Shown here piece by piece: positions 44,424 through 53,364 of a DNA stretch of 64,000 nt. The translations under genes and the position numbers were made by a program. The notes beneath the pieces are model-generated. The model did not search any database and was not told where the DNA came from. It saw only the letters and a program-made list of their open reading frames with translations. Source of the stretch: Candidatus Bathyarchaeota archaeon (lineage in GTDB: Archaea > Thermoproteota > Bathyarchaeia > TCS64). Where the stretch lies: positions 4,137 to 68,136 of the forward strand of contig JAGTQU010000006.1 in assembly GCA_018396695.1 (NCBI GenBank), in the 5' to 3' direction. Position 1 is the first letter of the stretch. Every line of letters begins with the position of its first letter.

Positions 44424-45785
44424 GTGGGGTCAAAGCTCTTCGGGTCCTCAGGCATCAGAGGCGTTGTAAATCTTGAAATAACTCCTTTACTGGCTATGCA
44501 AGCTGGATCAGCTTTAGCGTCAATATACAAAGGCGGATTATTCACTGTTGGGAGGGATTCAAGGTTGACTGGGAGGATGCTCCAATCCGGATTAATCTCT
44601 GGATTAATCTCTTGCGGTGCTCATGTTAAAACCCTTGGAGTGGTGCCAACTCCAACTGTAGCGTATCTTACAAGGGTTCTTGGTGGCTCGTCTGGGGTAA
44701 GTATAACTGCCTCTCATAATCCTGCAGAATATAACGGGTTAAAATTCTTTGACTCCTCCGGGATGTCGTACACAGAGGATAAACAATGTGATGTCGAGAG
44801 AATCATGTTGAAAAGCCAGTTTTCCCTTAAAGGCTTTAATGAGATAGGCGACGCTGAGGAGGTTCATCTCGAACAACTCTATATCGACTCCATCTTGTCT
44901 TCGATAAACATACGTAAAAAATTAAGCATAATCTGCGAGATCTTCAACGGTGCTACTGGGGTTGTCCTCCCTAAGCTCTTGAAACTCGCAGGGTACGATT
45001 ATAGACTATTAAATTGCCAACCTGATGGAAGGTTCATGTCAGGTAGTCCTGAACCAACTCGGGAAAATCTTCAGAGGCTCGCCGCCCTTGTTAAAGAGAA
45101 AGGAGCTGATTTAGGTTTCGGTTTTGATGGAGATGGGGATCGAATGGTGGTAGTTGATGAGAGAGGAGCTATACCTTCTCCCGATAGGGTGCTCGCTGCA
45201 TATGCCAGACATGTGGTTGAGAAAGCCGGGGGTGGAATCATCGTAACTCACGTAGGGGCTTCAATGTGCGTAGACGAAGTAGTCAACAAGGCTGGAGGAA
45301 AAACCTTAAGAACAAAAGTGGGAGACGTCAGTATAGCAGAGTCGATTAAAAAGAATGGGGCCCTCTTCGGAGGCGAGCCTGTCGGAGCGTGGATCCATCC
45401 TAGTGTTCACATGTGTCCTGATGGTCTACTCTCCGCTTTTAAGTTGATAGAAGCCTTAGAAGAGGAAGGAGGAACATTGTCAAAATTCCTAGAAGGAGTT
45501 CCTCAATATTATCTATTAGAAGAGAAGATTGACTGCCAAAACAGATTGAAGTCTTCTGTATCAACATGGATATCGCAAAATCATCGGAAGTTTATTAGCG
45601 AGGATGTAGAAATAAACCTGATAGACGGGATACGTTTAGATCTAGAGAAGGGATGGATACTTATTAGGCCTTCGGGCACCGAACCAGTTATCAGAGCCAC
45701 AGTCGAAGCTCATGATTTAAGCGAAGCTGAGAGGCTTCTTGAGATAGGAAGAAGACTTATACATACTGCGTTAGAGGTTCAATAA
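44424..45785 (+). CDS. glmM: Phosphoglucosamine/phosphomannomutase family protein
   Basis: The 453-aa protein has the alpha-D-phosphohexomutase signatures: phosphoserine loop SITASHNPAEYNGL, metal-binding GFGFDGDGDRMVVVD, substrate loop GGEPVGAW, and phosphate-binding RPSGTEPVIRAT. It interconverts hexose 6- and 1-phosphates. As the next gene, abutting at TAA-ATG, is a GlmU-like transferase, glucosamine phosphate is the probable substrate. GTG start preceded by AAGGTGA. Confidence 0.9.
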   Translation: MGSKLFGSSGIRGVVNLEITPLLAMQAGSALASIYKGGLFTVGRDSRLTGRMLQSGLISGLISCGAHVKTLGVVPTPTVAYLTRVLGGSSGVSITASHNPAEYNGLKFFDSSGMSYTEDKQCDVERIMLKSQFSLKGFNEIGDAEEVHLEQLYIDSILSSINIRKKLSIICEIFNGATGVVLPKLLKLAGYDYRLLNCQPDGRFMSGSPEPTRENLQRLAALVKEKGADLGFGFDGDGDRMVVVDERGAIPSPDRVLAAYARHVVEKAGGGIIVTHVGASMCVDEVVNKAGGKTLRTKVGDVSIAESIKKNGALFGGEPVGAWIHPSVHMCPDGLLSAFKLIEALEEEGGTLSKFLEGVPQYYLLEEKIDCQNRLKSSVSTWISQNHRKFISEDVEINLIDGIRLDLEKGWILIRPSGTEPVIRATVEAHDLSEAERLLEIGRRLIHTALEVQ

Positions 45786-47075
45786 ATGAAGGCAGTTATT
45801 CTCGCAGCAGGGAAGGGGATTCGGTTCAAACCCTTCTCTCTAACGAAGCCTAAGCCTATGATCCCGATTGGCGGGAAGCCACTATTAGAGTGGATTCTAA
45901 TTAGGCTTAGAGAAGCAGGCGTAAATGAAGTTTTGATAGTTACACACTATTTGGAGGATCTTATAAGAGAATATTTTAGAGATGGAGAAAAACTCGGTAT
46001 AAAAATAGAATACTCTAGACAGGAGGCTCTGAAAGGGACTGCTGATGCGTTTGCTTTGATGGAGCCTTTTTCGCATGATGAAGAGTTCATCGGTTTATAC
46101 GGAGACTGCTATCTATCAGAGAGGACGATAGAGACTGTGATGAGGAACCATGAAGAGGGTTCAGCGACTCTAACTATCTTAGAGATGGATGACCCCTCTA
46201 ATTACGGTGTAGTCAAACTTCGAGGAGACGTAGTTACAGGGATCGTTGAAAAACCTGGAATCTGTAATCTCGACGTAGTTACAGGGATCGTTGAAAAACC
46301 TGGAATCGGGGAATCTGCTAGTCACTATGCGAACGTTGGACTATACATCTTTCCTCCCGAGATTTTCCGCTGGATCAGGGATACTAAACCTTCTAAGAGG
46401 GGGGAATACGAGATTACAGATTCCATTGAACTGATGGTGAAAAATGATTCAACTGTTCGCGCGGTTAAAATAACAGACGATATGTGGATCGATGTCGGTT
46501 TACCTTGGAATTTGCTCGATGCCAACATGCGAGCCTTAACCTCAATGAAAAGCGTAGTTGAAGGAGAGGTAGAAGAAGGCGCACATCTATCGGGCATGGT
46601 TAAAGTTGAGAGAGGTTCCAGGATCAGGTCGGGGGCATATATTGAGGGTCCAGTCTTCATAGGAAAAGACTGTGATATTGGTCCAAATTGCTATATACGC
46701 CCACATACGAGTATAGGTGCGAAAGTTAGAATAGGAAATGCTTGTGAGATAAAGAATAGTATAATAATGGATGGGACAAATATTTCACACCTCTCTTATA
46801 TCGGAGACAGTGTAATAGGTGAACGGTGTAATCTTGGGGCTGGCACGATCACCGCAAACCTTAGATTCGATAAGAAGACTGTGAAGGTTGAAATAGAGGG
46901 GAGGATTCTTGACTCTAAAAAAGGCAAGCTTGGGGCTTTTATAGGAGACGAAGCTCAGACAGGCGTAAACGTGAGTATTATGCCAGGAGTCAAGATAGGG
47001 TACAAATCCTGGATCGCTCCAGGGGTCACCGTCTATGGGAGTGTTCCTGAAAACACGTTTCTAAAAACCTCTTAA
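45786..47075 (+). CDS. glmU: Bifunctional sugar-1-phosphate nucleotidyltransferase/acetyltransferase (GlmU-like)
   Basis: The 429-aa protein has the nucleotidyltransferase loop ILAAGKGIRFKPFSLTKPKP, a metal-binding YGDCYL region, and a C-terminal left-handed beta-helix of hexapeptide repeats (from about residue 260, for example IGPNCYIRPHTSIGAKVRIG). It resembles archaeal GlmU (ST0452-like), making UDP-GlcNAc from glucosamine 1-phosphate, acetyl-CoA and UTP. A 36-bp exact direct repeat 45 bp apart adds a repeated DVVTGIVEKPGI segment at about residues 147-175. It is operonic with glmM. Confidence 0.88.
   Translation: MKAVILAAGKGIRFKPFSLTKPKPMIPIGGKPLLEWILIRLREAGVNEVLIVTHYLEDLIREYFRDGEKLGIKIEYSRQEALKGTADAFALMEPFSHDEEFIGLYGDCYLSERTIETVMRNHEEGSATLTILEMDDPSNYGVVKLRGDVVTGIVEKPGICNLDVVTGIVEKPGIGESASHYANVGLYIFPPEIFRWIRDTKPSKRGEYEITDSIELMVKNDSTVRAVKITDDMWIDVGLPWNLLDANMRALTSMKSVVEGEVEEGAHLSGMVKVERGSRIRSGAYIEGPVFIGKDCDIGPNCYIRPHTSIGAKVRIGNACEIKNSIIMDGTNISHLSYIGDSVIGERCNLGAGTITANLRFDKKTVKVEIEGRILDSKKGKLGAFIGDEAQTGVNVSIMPGVKIGYKSWIAPGVTVYGSVPENTFLKTS
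46227..46307 (+). repeat. In-frame tandem duplication inside the GlmU-like gene
   Basis: A 36-bp sequence at 46227-46262 recurs exactly at 46272-46307, giving DVVTGIVEKPGI-CNL-DVVTGIVEKPGI. The period is 45 bp, so the frame is kept and 15 residues are added next to the sugar-binding VEKP motif. Confidence 0.93.
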
Positions 47076-47138
47076 AGAAATGGATGATTGATTCAATAAG
47101 TTTATCTTTTTTTATTCTAATTTTTGGATGGAATACGG

Positions 47139-47492
47139 ATGGAAAAAGAACGCTTCAAAAAATTATTCCCCCATCTATATAAGGAGGTTGAAGGGGGAGT
47201 CGCTTACATATCTTTATCGAGTGCTAAAAGCAGATCCGAAGTCAAAATAATTGAGTCGGGGAGCGCATGGTCAGGATACGAACCCGATGTCATAGATTTC
47301 ATTAGAAGATGTAAGACTATCGAACAGGCTGAAGAGATCATCACTTACATGGAGAATAGAAATGAGATCACTCATCAGAGAGCTAAAGAGCTTAGAATAC
47401 AGTTACATAAAGATGGTCTCAGAAGCTTTGGTTCGCATAAGAGAGAAGGTTTCTATTATCGAGAAATACCCGGTTCTTCAGAAAGTGTTTAA
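47139..47492 (+). CDS. DUF2095-like archaeal protein
   Basis: The protein is about 117 aa, with FKKLFPHLYKEV at the N-terminus and the conserved GYEPDVIDFIRRCKTIEQAE and ELRIQLHKDGLRSFGSHKR. It matches my memory of the archaeal DUF2095 family (COG4053), whose function is unknown. I chose the ATG at 47139, preceded by a weak GGATGG; the TTG at 47124 is less likely. The Obg-like GTPase starts 36 bp downstream, so the two may share a transcript. Confidence 0.7.
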   Translation: MEKERFKKLFPHLYKEVEGGVAYISLSSAKSRSEVKIIESGSAWSGYEPDVIDFIRRCKTIEQAEEIITYMENRNEITHQRAKELRIQLHKDGLRSFGSHKREGFYYREIPGSSESV

Positions 47493-47528
47493 ACTCCTTT
47501 TCTACTATCATCTACCTGCTGATGATGA

Positions 47529-48737
47529 TTGACCCGTCTAGTAGGGCTAGTTGGGAAAGCTAACGTAGGTAAGAGCACTTTTTTTGCGGCTGCAACTATG
47601 AAGTCCGTTGAGATCGCGGGCTTTCCATTCACGACAATAAAAGCTAATAGAGGAGTAGCCTATGTTAGCGCTAAATGTGTATGCCAAGAGTTAGGTGTTA
47701 AAGATCAGCCTGTAAACTCGGCTTGCATCGATGGTGTCAGACTTATCCCTGTTGAGGTTGTGGATTGTCCTGGATTGATACGGGGGGCCCATCAAGGTAA
47801 GGGTCTAGGAAATCAGTTCCTCGACGAAGTTAGGCGGGCAGATGCTCTTATAATTTTATGTGATGCTGCTGGCGCTACCGATGAGAATGGTCAACCTGTA
47901 GCTAGTGGCACCTTTGATCCCGTAGATGATGTCCAGATGTTTGAATCTGAATTCACTTTATGGCTCTTAGGCATAATTAAGAAAGACTGGGATAAAATTG
48001 TGAGAACCGCTGAGGCTGCTAGAGAAGAAGTTGGGAAATATTTAGAGGAAAAAGTTACTGGTTTAGGCATCAACAGGATGCATATCTCCATCGCCATAGA
48101 GAAAACTGGTCTAGATCCGTACAAGGTGAGGAGCTGGTCTTCCGAAGATTTAAATCGATTCGTATCTGAACTGAAGAAAGCTTCTAAACCCTTCATCGTT
48201 GCGGCTAACAAGGCGGATAAAGAGCCTGCTGAAGATAATATAAAACGTTTAAGAGAATTTGGCTATAATGTTGTTCCCACATGCGCTGAAGCAGAGCTAG
48301 CGTTAAGAAAGGCTGCAGCTTCAGGTATAATCAAGTATACCCCTGGAGATGCTGACTTCGAGGTCATCGCTACAACTCTCTCAGAGACTCAGAGGAAGGC
48401 TTTAGAATTTATTAGGGGGAAGGTATTCAAGCGCTGGGGCGGTACTGGTGTCCAAAAAGCGATAAACGCTGCCTTCTACCAACTTTTGGATGCTATAAAC
48501 GTCTATCCTGTAGAAGATGCTGAGAAACTAACAGACCACTGGGGGAGGGTTCTGCCTGACTGCTACCTTGTTCCTAAAGGGACTACTGCAAAGCAGTTTG
48601 CAGGTCTCATCCACTCAGATCTTGCTGAGGGGTTCATCTATGCCATCGATGCGAAGACGAAGAGAAAGCTCGGGGAGGATTATGTTCTTAAAAACAACGA
48701 TGTCATCCAAATAGTGTCGGCGAAGGGGAGAAAATAA
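47529..48737 (+). CDS. Obg-like GTPase (YchF/OLA1-related, archaeal)
   Basis: The 402-aa protein has the P-loop GLVGKANVGKSTFFAAAT, switch region GFPFTTIKAN, the G3-like VEVVDCPGLIRGAHQGKGLG, the NKAD specificity motif (AANKADKEP) and a C-terminal TGS domain (YAIDAKTKRKLGEDYVLKNN). Archaeal members of this family associate with ribosomes. The start is a TTG at 47529, the only one placed correctly before the P-loop. Confidence 0.93.
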   Translation: MTRLVGLVGKANVGKSTFFAAATMKSVEIAGFPFTTIKANRGVAYVSAKCVCQELGVKDQPVNSACIDGVRLIPVEVVDCPGLIRGAHQGKGLGNQFLDEVRRADALIILCDAAGATDENGQPVASGTFDPVDDVQMFESEFTLWLLGIIKKDWDKIVRTAEAAREEVGKYLEEKVTGLGINRMHISIAIEKTGLDPYKVRSWSSEDLNRFVSELKKASKPFIVAANKADKEPAEDNIKRLREFGYNVVPTCAEAELALRKAAASGIIKYTPGDADFEVIATTLSETQRKALEFIRGKVFKRWGGTGVQKAINAAFYQLLDAINVYPVEDAEKLTDHWGRVLPDCYLVPKGTTAKQFAGLIHSDLAEGFIYAIDAKTKRKLGEDYVLKNNDVIQIVSAKGRK

Positions 48738-48847
48738 CGGGGTTTCTCAGTTTCCAGGGTGCGTCAGGTTCAATAGACTGCGTAAGACATTCGTTGACTA
48801 GTATTCCTTATATTCCTTTAAAAGTTTAAGAGTAGTTGGGTATCGTT

Positions 48848-49795
48848 ATGCAACTTAAGTCTCATTCATGTTTAGGAAGGGTTCTTGTTTGCGATTCTAT
48901 TCATGATGAAGGTATCAGAATCTTAGAGGATTCAGGCTTTAAAGTCGATTTTAAGCCTTTAATAAAGGCTGAGGAGCTTATAAGTGAAGTTTCCAAATAT
49001 GATGCACTGGTGGTTCGAAGTAGAACGAGGGTCACTAAGCCAATACTAGAGGCTGGCGAAAACCTTAAAGTTGTTGCTAGAGCCGGCGTAGGCTTAGATA
49101 ATATAGATGTGGAGGCCGCAACCAAGCGGGGTATTATCGTTATAAACTCGCCTGAGGCTCCATCGAACGCTGTAGCTGAACTCGTTATCGGTTTGATGCT
49201 GTCTCTCGCTAGGAAGATACCTGAAGCTGATGCCAGTGTTAAACAGGGTGAGTGGATCAAGAATAGGCTCACAGGGTTCGAGTTGAAGAATAAAATTCTA
49301 GGCATAATAGGGTTCGGAAAAATAGGCTACCTAGTCGCTAAAAAGGCTAAGGCTTTTGACATGAGGGTTCTAATTCATGACGTTATTATAGAAGAATTAA
49401 TGAATCAGGTCAGAGAGGTTGGTGGTGAGGCAGTATCCTTCGAGGAGGTTTTATCAATCTCAGACTTCGTAACACTCCATATACCTCTAACTCCTGATAC
49501 GAGGTATCTTATAGGGGAAAAGGAGTTTGGCAAAATGAAAGGTAGCGCGTATCTCATCAACACTTCACGCGGAGCTATAGTGGATGAAGCGGCTTTAGTC
49601 AAAGCCTTAAAGGCAGGGAAGATCGCTGGGGCAGCACTAGACGTTTATGAAGAGGAGCCGCCTAAAAGAAAAGAGTTGACAGAATTGAAGAATGTGATCT
49701 GCACTCCTCACATCGGGGCTGAAACCGTCGAGGCGCAGAGGGCTAACTCAGTTATCGTTGCTGAGAAGTTAATTAAATTATTTAAAAAAGGCTAG
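48848..49795 (+). CDS. serA: D-3-phosphoglycerate dehydrogenase (short form)
   Basis: The 315-aa protein has the D-2-hydroxyacid dehydrogenase fold: RAGVGLDNIDVEAATKRGI, the NAD-binding ILGIIGFGKIGYLVAKKAKA, then NTSRGAIVDEAALVKAL and CTPHIGAETVEAQRANS with the catalytic His. It lacks the ACT and ASB regulatory domains of long SerA. It catalyses the first step of serine synthesis, although glyoxylate or hydroxypyruvate reduction is possible. ATG at 48848 lies about 26 nt after a TATA-like CTTTAAAAG. Confidence 0.87.
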   Translation: MQLKSHSCLGRVLVCDSIHDEGIRILEDSGFKVDFKPLIKAEELISEVSKYDALVVRSRTRVTKPILEAGENLKVVARAGVGLDNIDVEAATKRGIIVINSPEAPSNAVAELVIGLMLSLARKIPEADASVKQGEWIKNRLTGFELKNKILGIIGFGKIGYLVAKKAKAFDMRVLIHDVIIEELMNQVREVGGEAVSFEEVLSISDFVTLHIPLTPDTRYLIGEKEFGKMKGSAYLINTSRGAIVDEAALVKALKAGKIAGAALDVYEEEPPKRKELTELKNVICTPHIGAETVEAQRANSVIVAEKLIKLFKKG

Positions 49796-50502
49796 AGGTC
49801 GTCGTAATAGTCTTCGATCCTGTTCGAAAAATAGTACTGTACGAGAAATCTAATATATCTTTGCAAGTATTTGCCGTAAGACCATTTTCTAAGCCTCCTT
49901 GGAGATGTCCAGATCGTTATCTTTGGAGTAACTATATACTTGCCAAGCCTTCTTATCCTAAGGGATAAGTCTAGGTCTTCGCATGCGTTGAGGTCTTCTC
50001 GGAAACCGCCTACCTTTATGAAACTGTTTTTTCGATAGGAGTGGCAGGAGAAGTAACTCAACTCGTGTAAGCCTATCCTATTGGAGAATCTGGCTAGAAT
50101 GTTATTCATCTCGTACATTATGTTTTCTATGCTATTACCTTGGAACGGCAGGATCCTGCACGCTATACCTACAATGCTAGGTGTTTCATAATAATCGTTC
50201 AATAATCCAAGACAATTAGGCTCTAAAATCATGTCAGCATCCAAGAAGAGAAGAATGTCTCCCTCCGCAACATCCGATCCTCTGTTCTTAGCTATGCTGA
50301 CATCATGTGGTTTAGTCTTTTCTACTTTTATGACCTGAAATCCATACAGCTCCGCTATCTCTCTAGTTCTGTCCTTGCTTCCCCCGTCAACGATTACAAC
50401 TTCAAAATTTTTATACGTCTGGTTTATGATGGATTGAAGGCATATTCCTAAATTCTTCTCCTCATTTAGTGTGGGGATGATGATGGAAAACCTGTTAATC
50501 AT
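49792..50502 (-). CDS. Glycosyltransferase family 2
   Basis: The 236-aa protein has IIIPTLNEEKNLGICLQSII, VVIVDGGSKDRTREI, and the metal-binding DAD in LFLDADMILEP, typical of GT-A fold inverting transferases. It ends with a basic hydrophobic tail (YLQRYIRFLVQYYF) that may sit on the membrane. It probably acts in surface glycan or lipid glycosylation. It converges with serA, overlapping by four bases. Confidence 0.9.
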   Translation of the reverse strand: MINRFSIIIPTLNEEKNLGICLQSIINQTYKNFEVVIVDGGSKDRTREIAELYGFQVIKVEKTKPHDVSIAKNRGSDVAEGDILLFLDADMILEPNCLGLLNDYYETPSIVGIACRILPFQGNSIENIMYEMNNILARFSNRIGLHELSYFSCHSYRKNSFIKVGGFREDLNACEDLDLSLRIRRLGKYIVTPKITIWTSPRRLRKWSYGKYLQRYIRFLVQYYFSNRIEDYYDDL

Positions 50503-50693
50503 TTGGAATTTACCTCAAATTTTCTTGTCTTATCCACTCTCCACAATAATTCATCAACATATTTTTGCAGCCTCAATAGGCTAGTGCTAATCCTTCGAAT
50601 CGTATATGTTTAGAAAACGTATAAACTCAATATTTGAAATTTACCTTAAAAGTAAGAAAATTTATGATACTAATTCTTGTGAATCTTTTCGAG

Positions 50694-51152
50694 CTAATCT
50701 CTTGCTTTCGACATCCAGCCAACTGCTTTATCACTTCTAATCGAAGGGCTGTGGGGATCGACCATGATGATCTCAAACCATTTAGATCTCCCATCCTCCC
50801 AAACCCAATATGAGTTGAGGACTTCAAGGTTTGGGAACTTTCTGGCGGCTCTCTCCTCAGCGATCAGTCTCAAGCTTTTTGAAGGAGTATATTTCACAAC
50901 CCCCATACGCTTCTGGCTTCTGCCCATTTTAGGTCTAATTTTTCTGCTTCCTCCGCGCCTAACCCTAACCCTCACAATCACAAAGCCTTTTTTATCCTTA
51001 TAGCCGAGTCTACGTGCCCTGTCAATGCGTGTAGGTTTCTCAATCCTCACTACTGTAGGCTGGTCTCGCCATCGAACTACCCTTTTTCGCATCAAGTTTT
51101 GTAAGTAGTCCTCCTTTGGTCTCCTCCAGAGCTTTGCCATCTGCCTATACAA
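50694..51152 (-). CDS. rpl15e: 50S ribosomal protein eL15
   Basis: The 152-aa protein has the eL15 segments WRDQPTVVRIEKPTRIDRAR, LGYKDKKGFVIVRVRVRRGG and EIIMVDPHSPSIRSDKAVGW. The usual C-terminal arm (a basic RGRVFRGLTSAGKK-type tail) is missing; the frame ends SKARD. The following 150 bp do not encode it. The short form may be natural to this lineage. TTG start, with GAGGTG upstream. Confidence 0.9.
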   Translation of the reverse strand: MYRQMAKLWRRPKEDYLQNLMRKRVVRWRDQPTVVRIEKPTRIDRARRLGYKDKKGFVIVRVRVRRGGSRKIRPKMGRSQKRMGVVKYTPSKSLRLIAEERAARKFPNLEVLNSYWVWEDGRSKWFEIIMVDPHSPSIRSDKAVGWMSKARD

Positions 51153-51220
51153 CGCGGGTGTGCACCTCTAAAGCTAACGGAATGAGTCTAAGTTGGTATT
51201 AATAAAGTTTGGGTTATTAG

Positions 51221-53278
51221 TTACATAAGTGAAAAGGCTATAAACAATGGCAAGAAGACGTTCGCAACTAGCCCCATCACGGTGATCAAGGTGTTAAGTG
51301 AAGGGCCTGCGGTATCCTTGAATGGGTCTCCTACAGTATCCCCGACTACAGCCGCCTTGTGCGCCTCCGAGCCTTTCCCTCCTAAAGCCCCCTCCTCTAT
51401 ATATTTTTTAGCGTTATCCCAAAGTGCTCCCGCGTTTGACATTAGGAGGGCGAAGACTAATCCTGAAAAGATTGCGCCTGATAGATATCCCCCAAGGGCT
51501 TTTATGCCGAAGACTAACCCGACGAGCAGTGTCGTTGTTATGGCGACGATACTTGCTGGCATGAGTTCTCTCAGTGCGCCTTTAGTAGCTATATCTACGC
51601 ATCGAGCATAATCCGGTTTAACACCTTCTCTCCCCTCTCTAAGCCCAGATATCTCCCGGAACTGTCTTCTAACCTCTTCAATCATCTTGAAAGCGTTCTT
51701 ACCGACGCCGAGCATCACTTGTGCAGAGAATATTGCAGGTATGGCGAGTCCTATTAGAGCACCGACTAATACTAGAGGATCCATCAAATCAAACATAATT
51801 GTTGTTCCAAGCTTTTCTTCTGCAACCTCTTTAAACGCCGCTAGAATAGAGATCACGGTTAAACCGGCGGCTCCTATAGCGAATCCCTTCGTGATAGCCT
51901 TTGAAGTATTGCCGGCGGCGTCAAGTTTGTCGAGAATATCTATCATCTCTAGCTCCAAAGAGGATTGCTCAGCTATACCTTTAGCATTGTCTCCTATAGG
52001 TCCAAATGAGTCGTTGGTTACGACCATACCGACTATGGAGAGCATTCCAAAGGCTGCTGCACCAACGCCGTAGACACCATATTCTGGACCGATTGAGCTG
52101 CATAAGTTATACGAAACGAGTGCTGCTAATCCTATGCCTATTAAAGGTGGGAAAACGCTCAGTAGCCCATAGGAATAGCCGGTGATTATGTTTATGGCGG
52201 TTCCAGTGACGGAGGCTTCAGCGGTTTTTCTTGCTGGAGTCCTGTTTATTGAAGTAAAGTAGTCTGAGGTCACTCCAATCACAATCCCTACTAGAAGACC
52301 CGTAGTTGAAGCCCCCCAAATCCTGTAATCATATTTTAGAAGGTAAGAGCTGATTAAGGTTAAAGAGGCGTATATGGCGCATGTGAGGTAAGTCCCTCTG
52401 TTCAAAATTTTTCCTGGATCACTCGTTTCACCAACCTTCACAGATAAAGCTCCAATTATTGCAGCGAAGCATCCTACTCCGGCGAAGACTAAAGATAGAC
52501 TTTTAAGTTGGCCTCCAAACACGCTTCCCAGGACTATGGTAGCCATCAAACTTGCGACGTATGAGTCGAATAGGTCGGCACCCATGCCTGCAACATCGCC
52601 TACATTGTCTCCGACATTATCGGCTACTACGGCAGGGTTTCTAGGATCATCTTCAGGAAGATCCATTTCAACTTTTCCGACCAAGTCGGCTCCAATGTCG
52701 GCCGTTTTAGTGTAGATTCCTCCGCCCGCCTTTGCGAAGAGTGCCATTGCGCTAGCTCCAAAACTGAAGCCTGTGATCATGCTCGCATCTCCTGTCAGAA
52801 GATAGATGATACTTACTCCGAGTAAAGCGAGCCCTACGACGCTTAGTCCCATAACCGCTCCACCTCGGAAGGCGATCTGGAATGATTTCGCCAAGCCTTT
52901 TCTAGCGGCATTAGCTGATCGAAGATTCGCATCTGTAGCTACATCCATGCCTAGATACCCAGCTAAGGCGGAGCAGAATGATCCAAAAAGGTAGGCTAAG
53001 GTCAACTTAATGTTGTTTAGTGGAGTCTGGCTAGACCAGATGGGTTGAGGGAGAAATATTAATAGGAGTATAGATATGGCAGCAACAAAGATTAGGAGGG
53101 TCCTGTACATTCTATTTAGGAAGGCTTTCGCTCCTTCCTTTATCGCTTCTGCGACGAATCTCATCCTATCTGTTCCTTGTTCTTGCCTTTTTATGTATCG
53201 GTTAAAGTAGACTGCAGTCAAGACGGAGGCTACTGCAGCTATTGGCGCGATCATCCAAGACTCGATATCTCCTAACAT
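51221..53278 (-). CDS. hppA: Membrane-bound H+-translocating pyrophosphatase (K+-independent type)
   Basis: The 685-aa protein has about 16 membrane segments and the PPase motifs DIGADLVGKVEMDLPEDDPR and DNVGDNVGD, and near the C-terminus VVGDTVGDPFKDT. At the K+-dependence position it reads GNTSKAITKG, with Lys where K+-dependent enzymes have Ala, so K+-independent H+ pumping is expected. It couples PPi hydrolysis to ion transport and recovers energy from biosynthetic PPi. Confidence 0.95.
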   Translation of the reverse strand: MLGDIESWMIAPIAAVASVLTAVYFNRYIKRQEQGTDRMRFVAEAIKEGAKAFLNRMYRTLLIFVAAISILLLIFLPQPIWSSQTPLNNIKLTLAYLFGSFCSALAGYLGMDVATDANLRSANAARKGLAKSFQIAFRGGAVMGLSVVGLALLGVSIIYLLTGDASMITGFSFGASAMALFAKAGGGIYTKTADIGADLVGKVEMDLPEDDPRNPAVVADNVGDNVGDVAGMGADLFDSYVASLMATIVLGSVFGGQLKSLSLVFAGVGCFAAIIGALSVKVGETSDPGKILNRGTYLTCAIYASLTLISSYLLKYDYRIWGASTTGLLVGIVIGVTSDYFTSINRTPARKTAEASVTGTAINIITGYSYGLLSVFPPLIGIGLAALVSYNLCSSIGPEYGVYGVGAAAFGMLSIVGMVVTNDSFGPIGDNAKGIAEQSSLELEMIDILDKLDAAGNTSKAITKGFAIGAAGLTVISILAAFKEVAEEKLGTTIMFDLMDPLVLVGALIGLAIPAIFSAQVMLGVGKNAFKMIEEVRRQFREISGLREGREGVKPDYARCVDIATKGALRELMPASIVAITTTLLVGLVFGIKALGGYLSGAIFSGLVFALLMSNAGALWDNAKKYIEEGALGGKGSEAHKAAVVGDTVGDPFKDTAGPSLNTLITVMGLVANVFLPLFIAFSLM

Positions 53279-53364
53279 TTAGTCAACTCCCAGTACTTAA
53301 AGCAACTAAATTATATGGCTTTTCAAGAAATGCGTCATATTCTATATATAAATTACGATTAATT

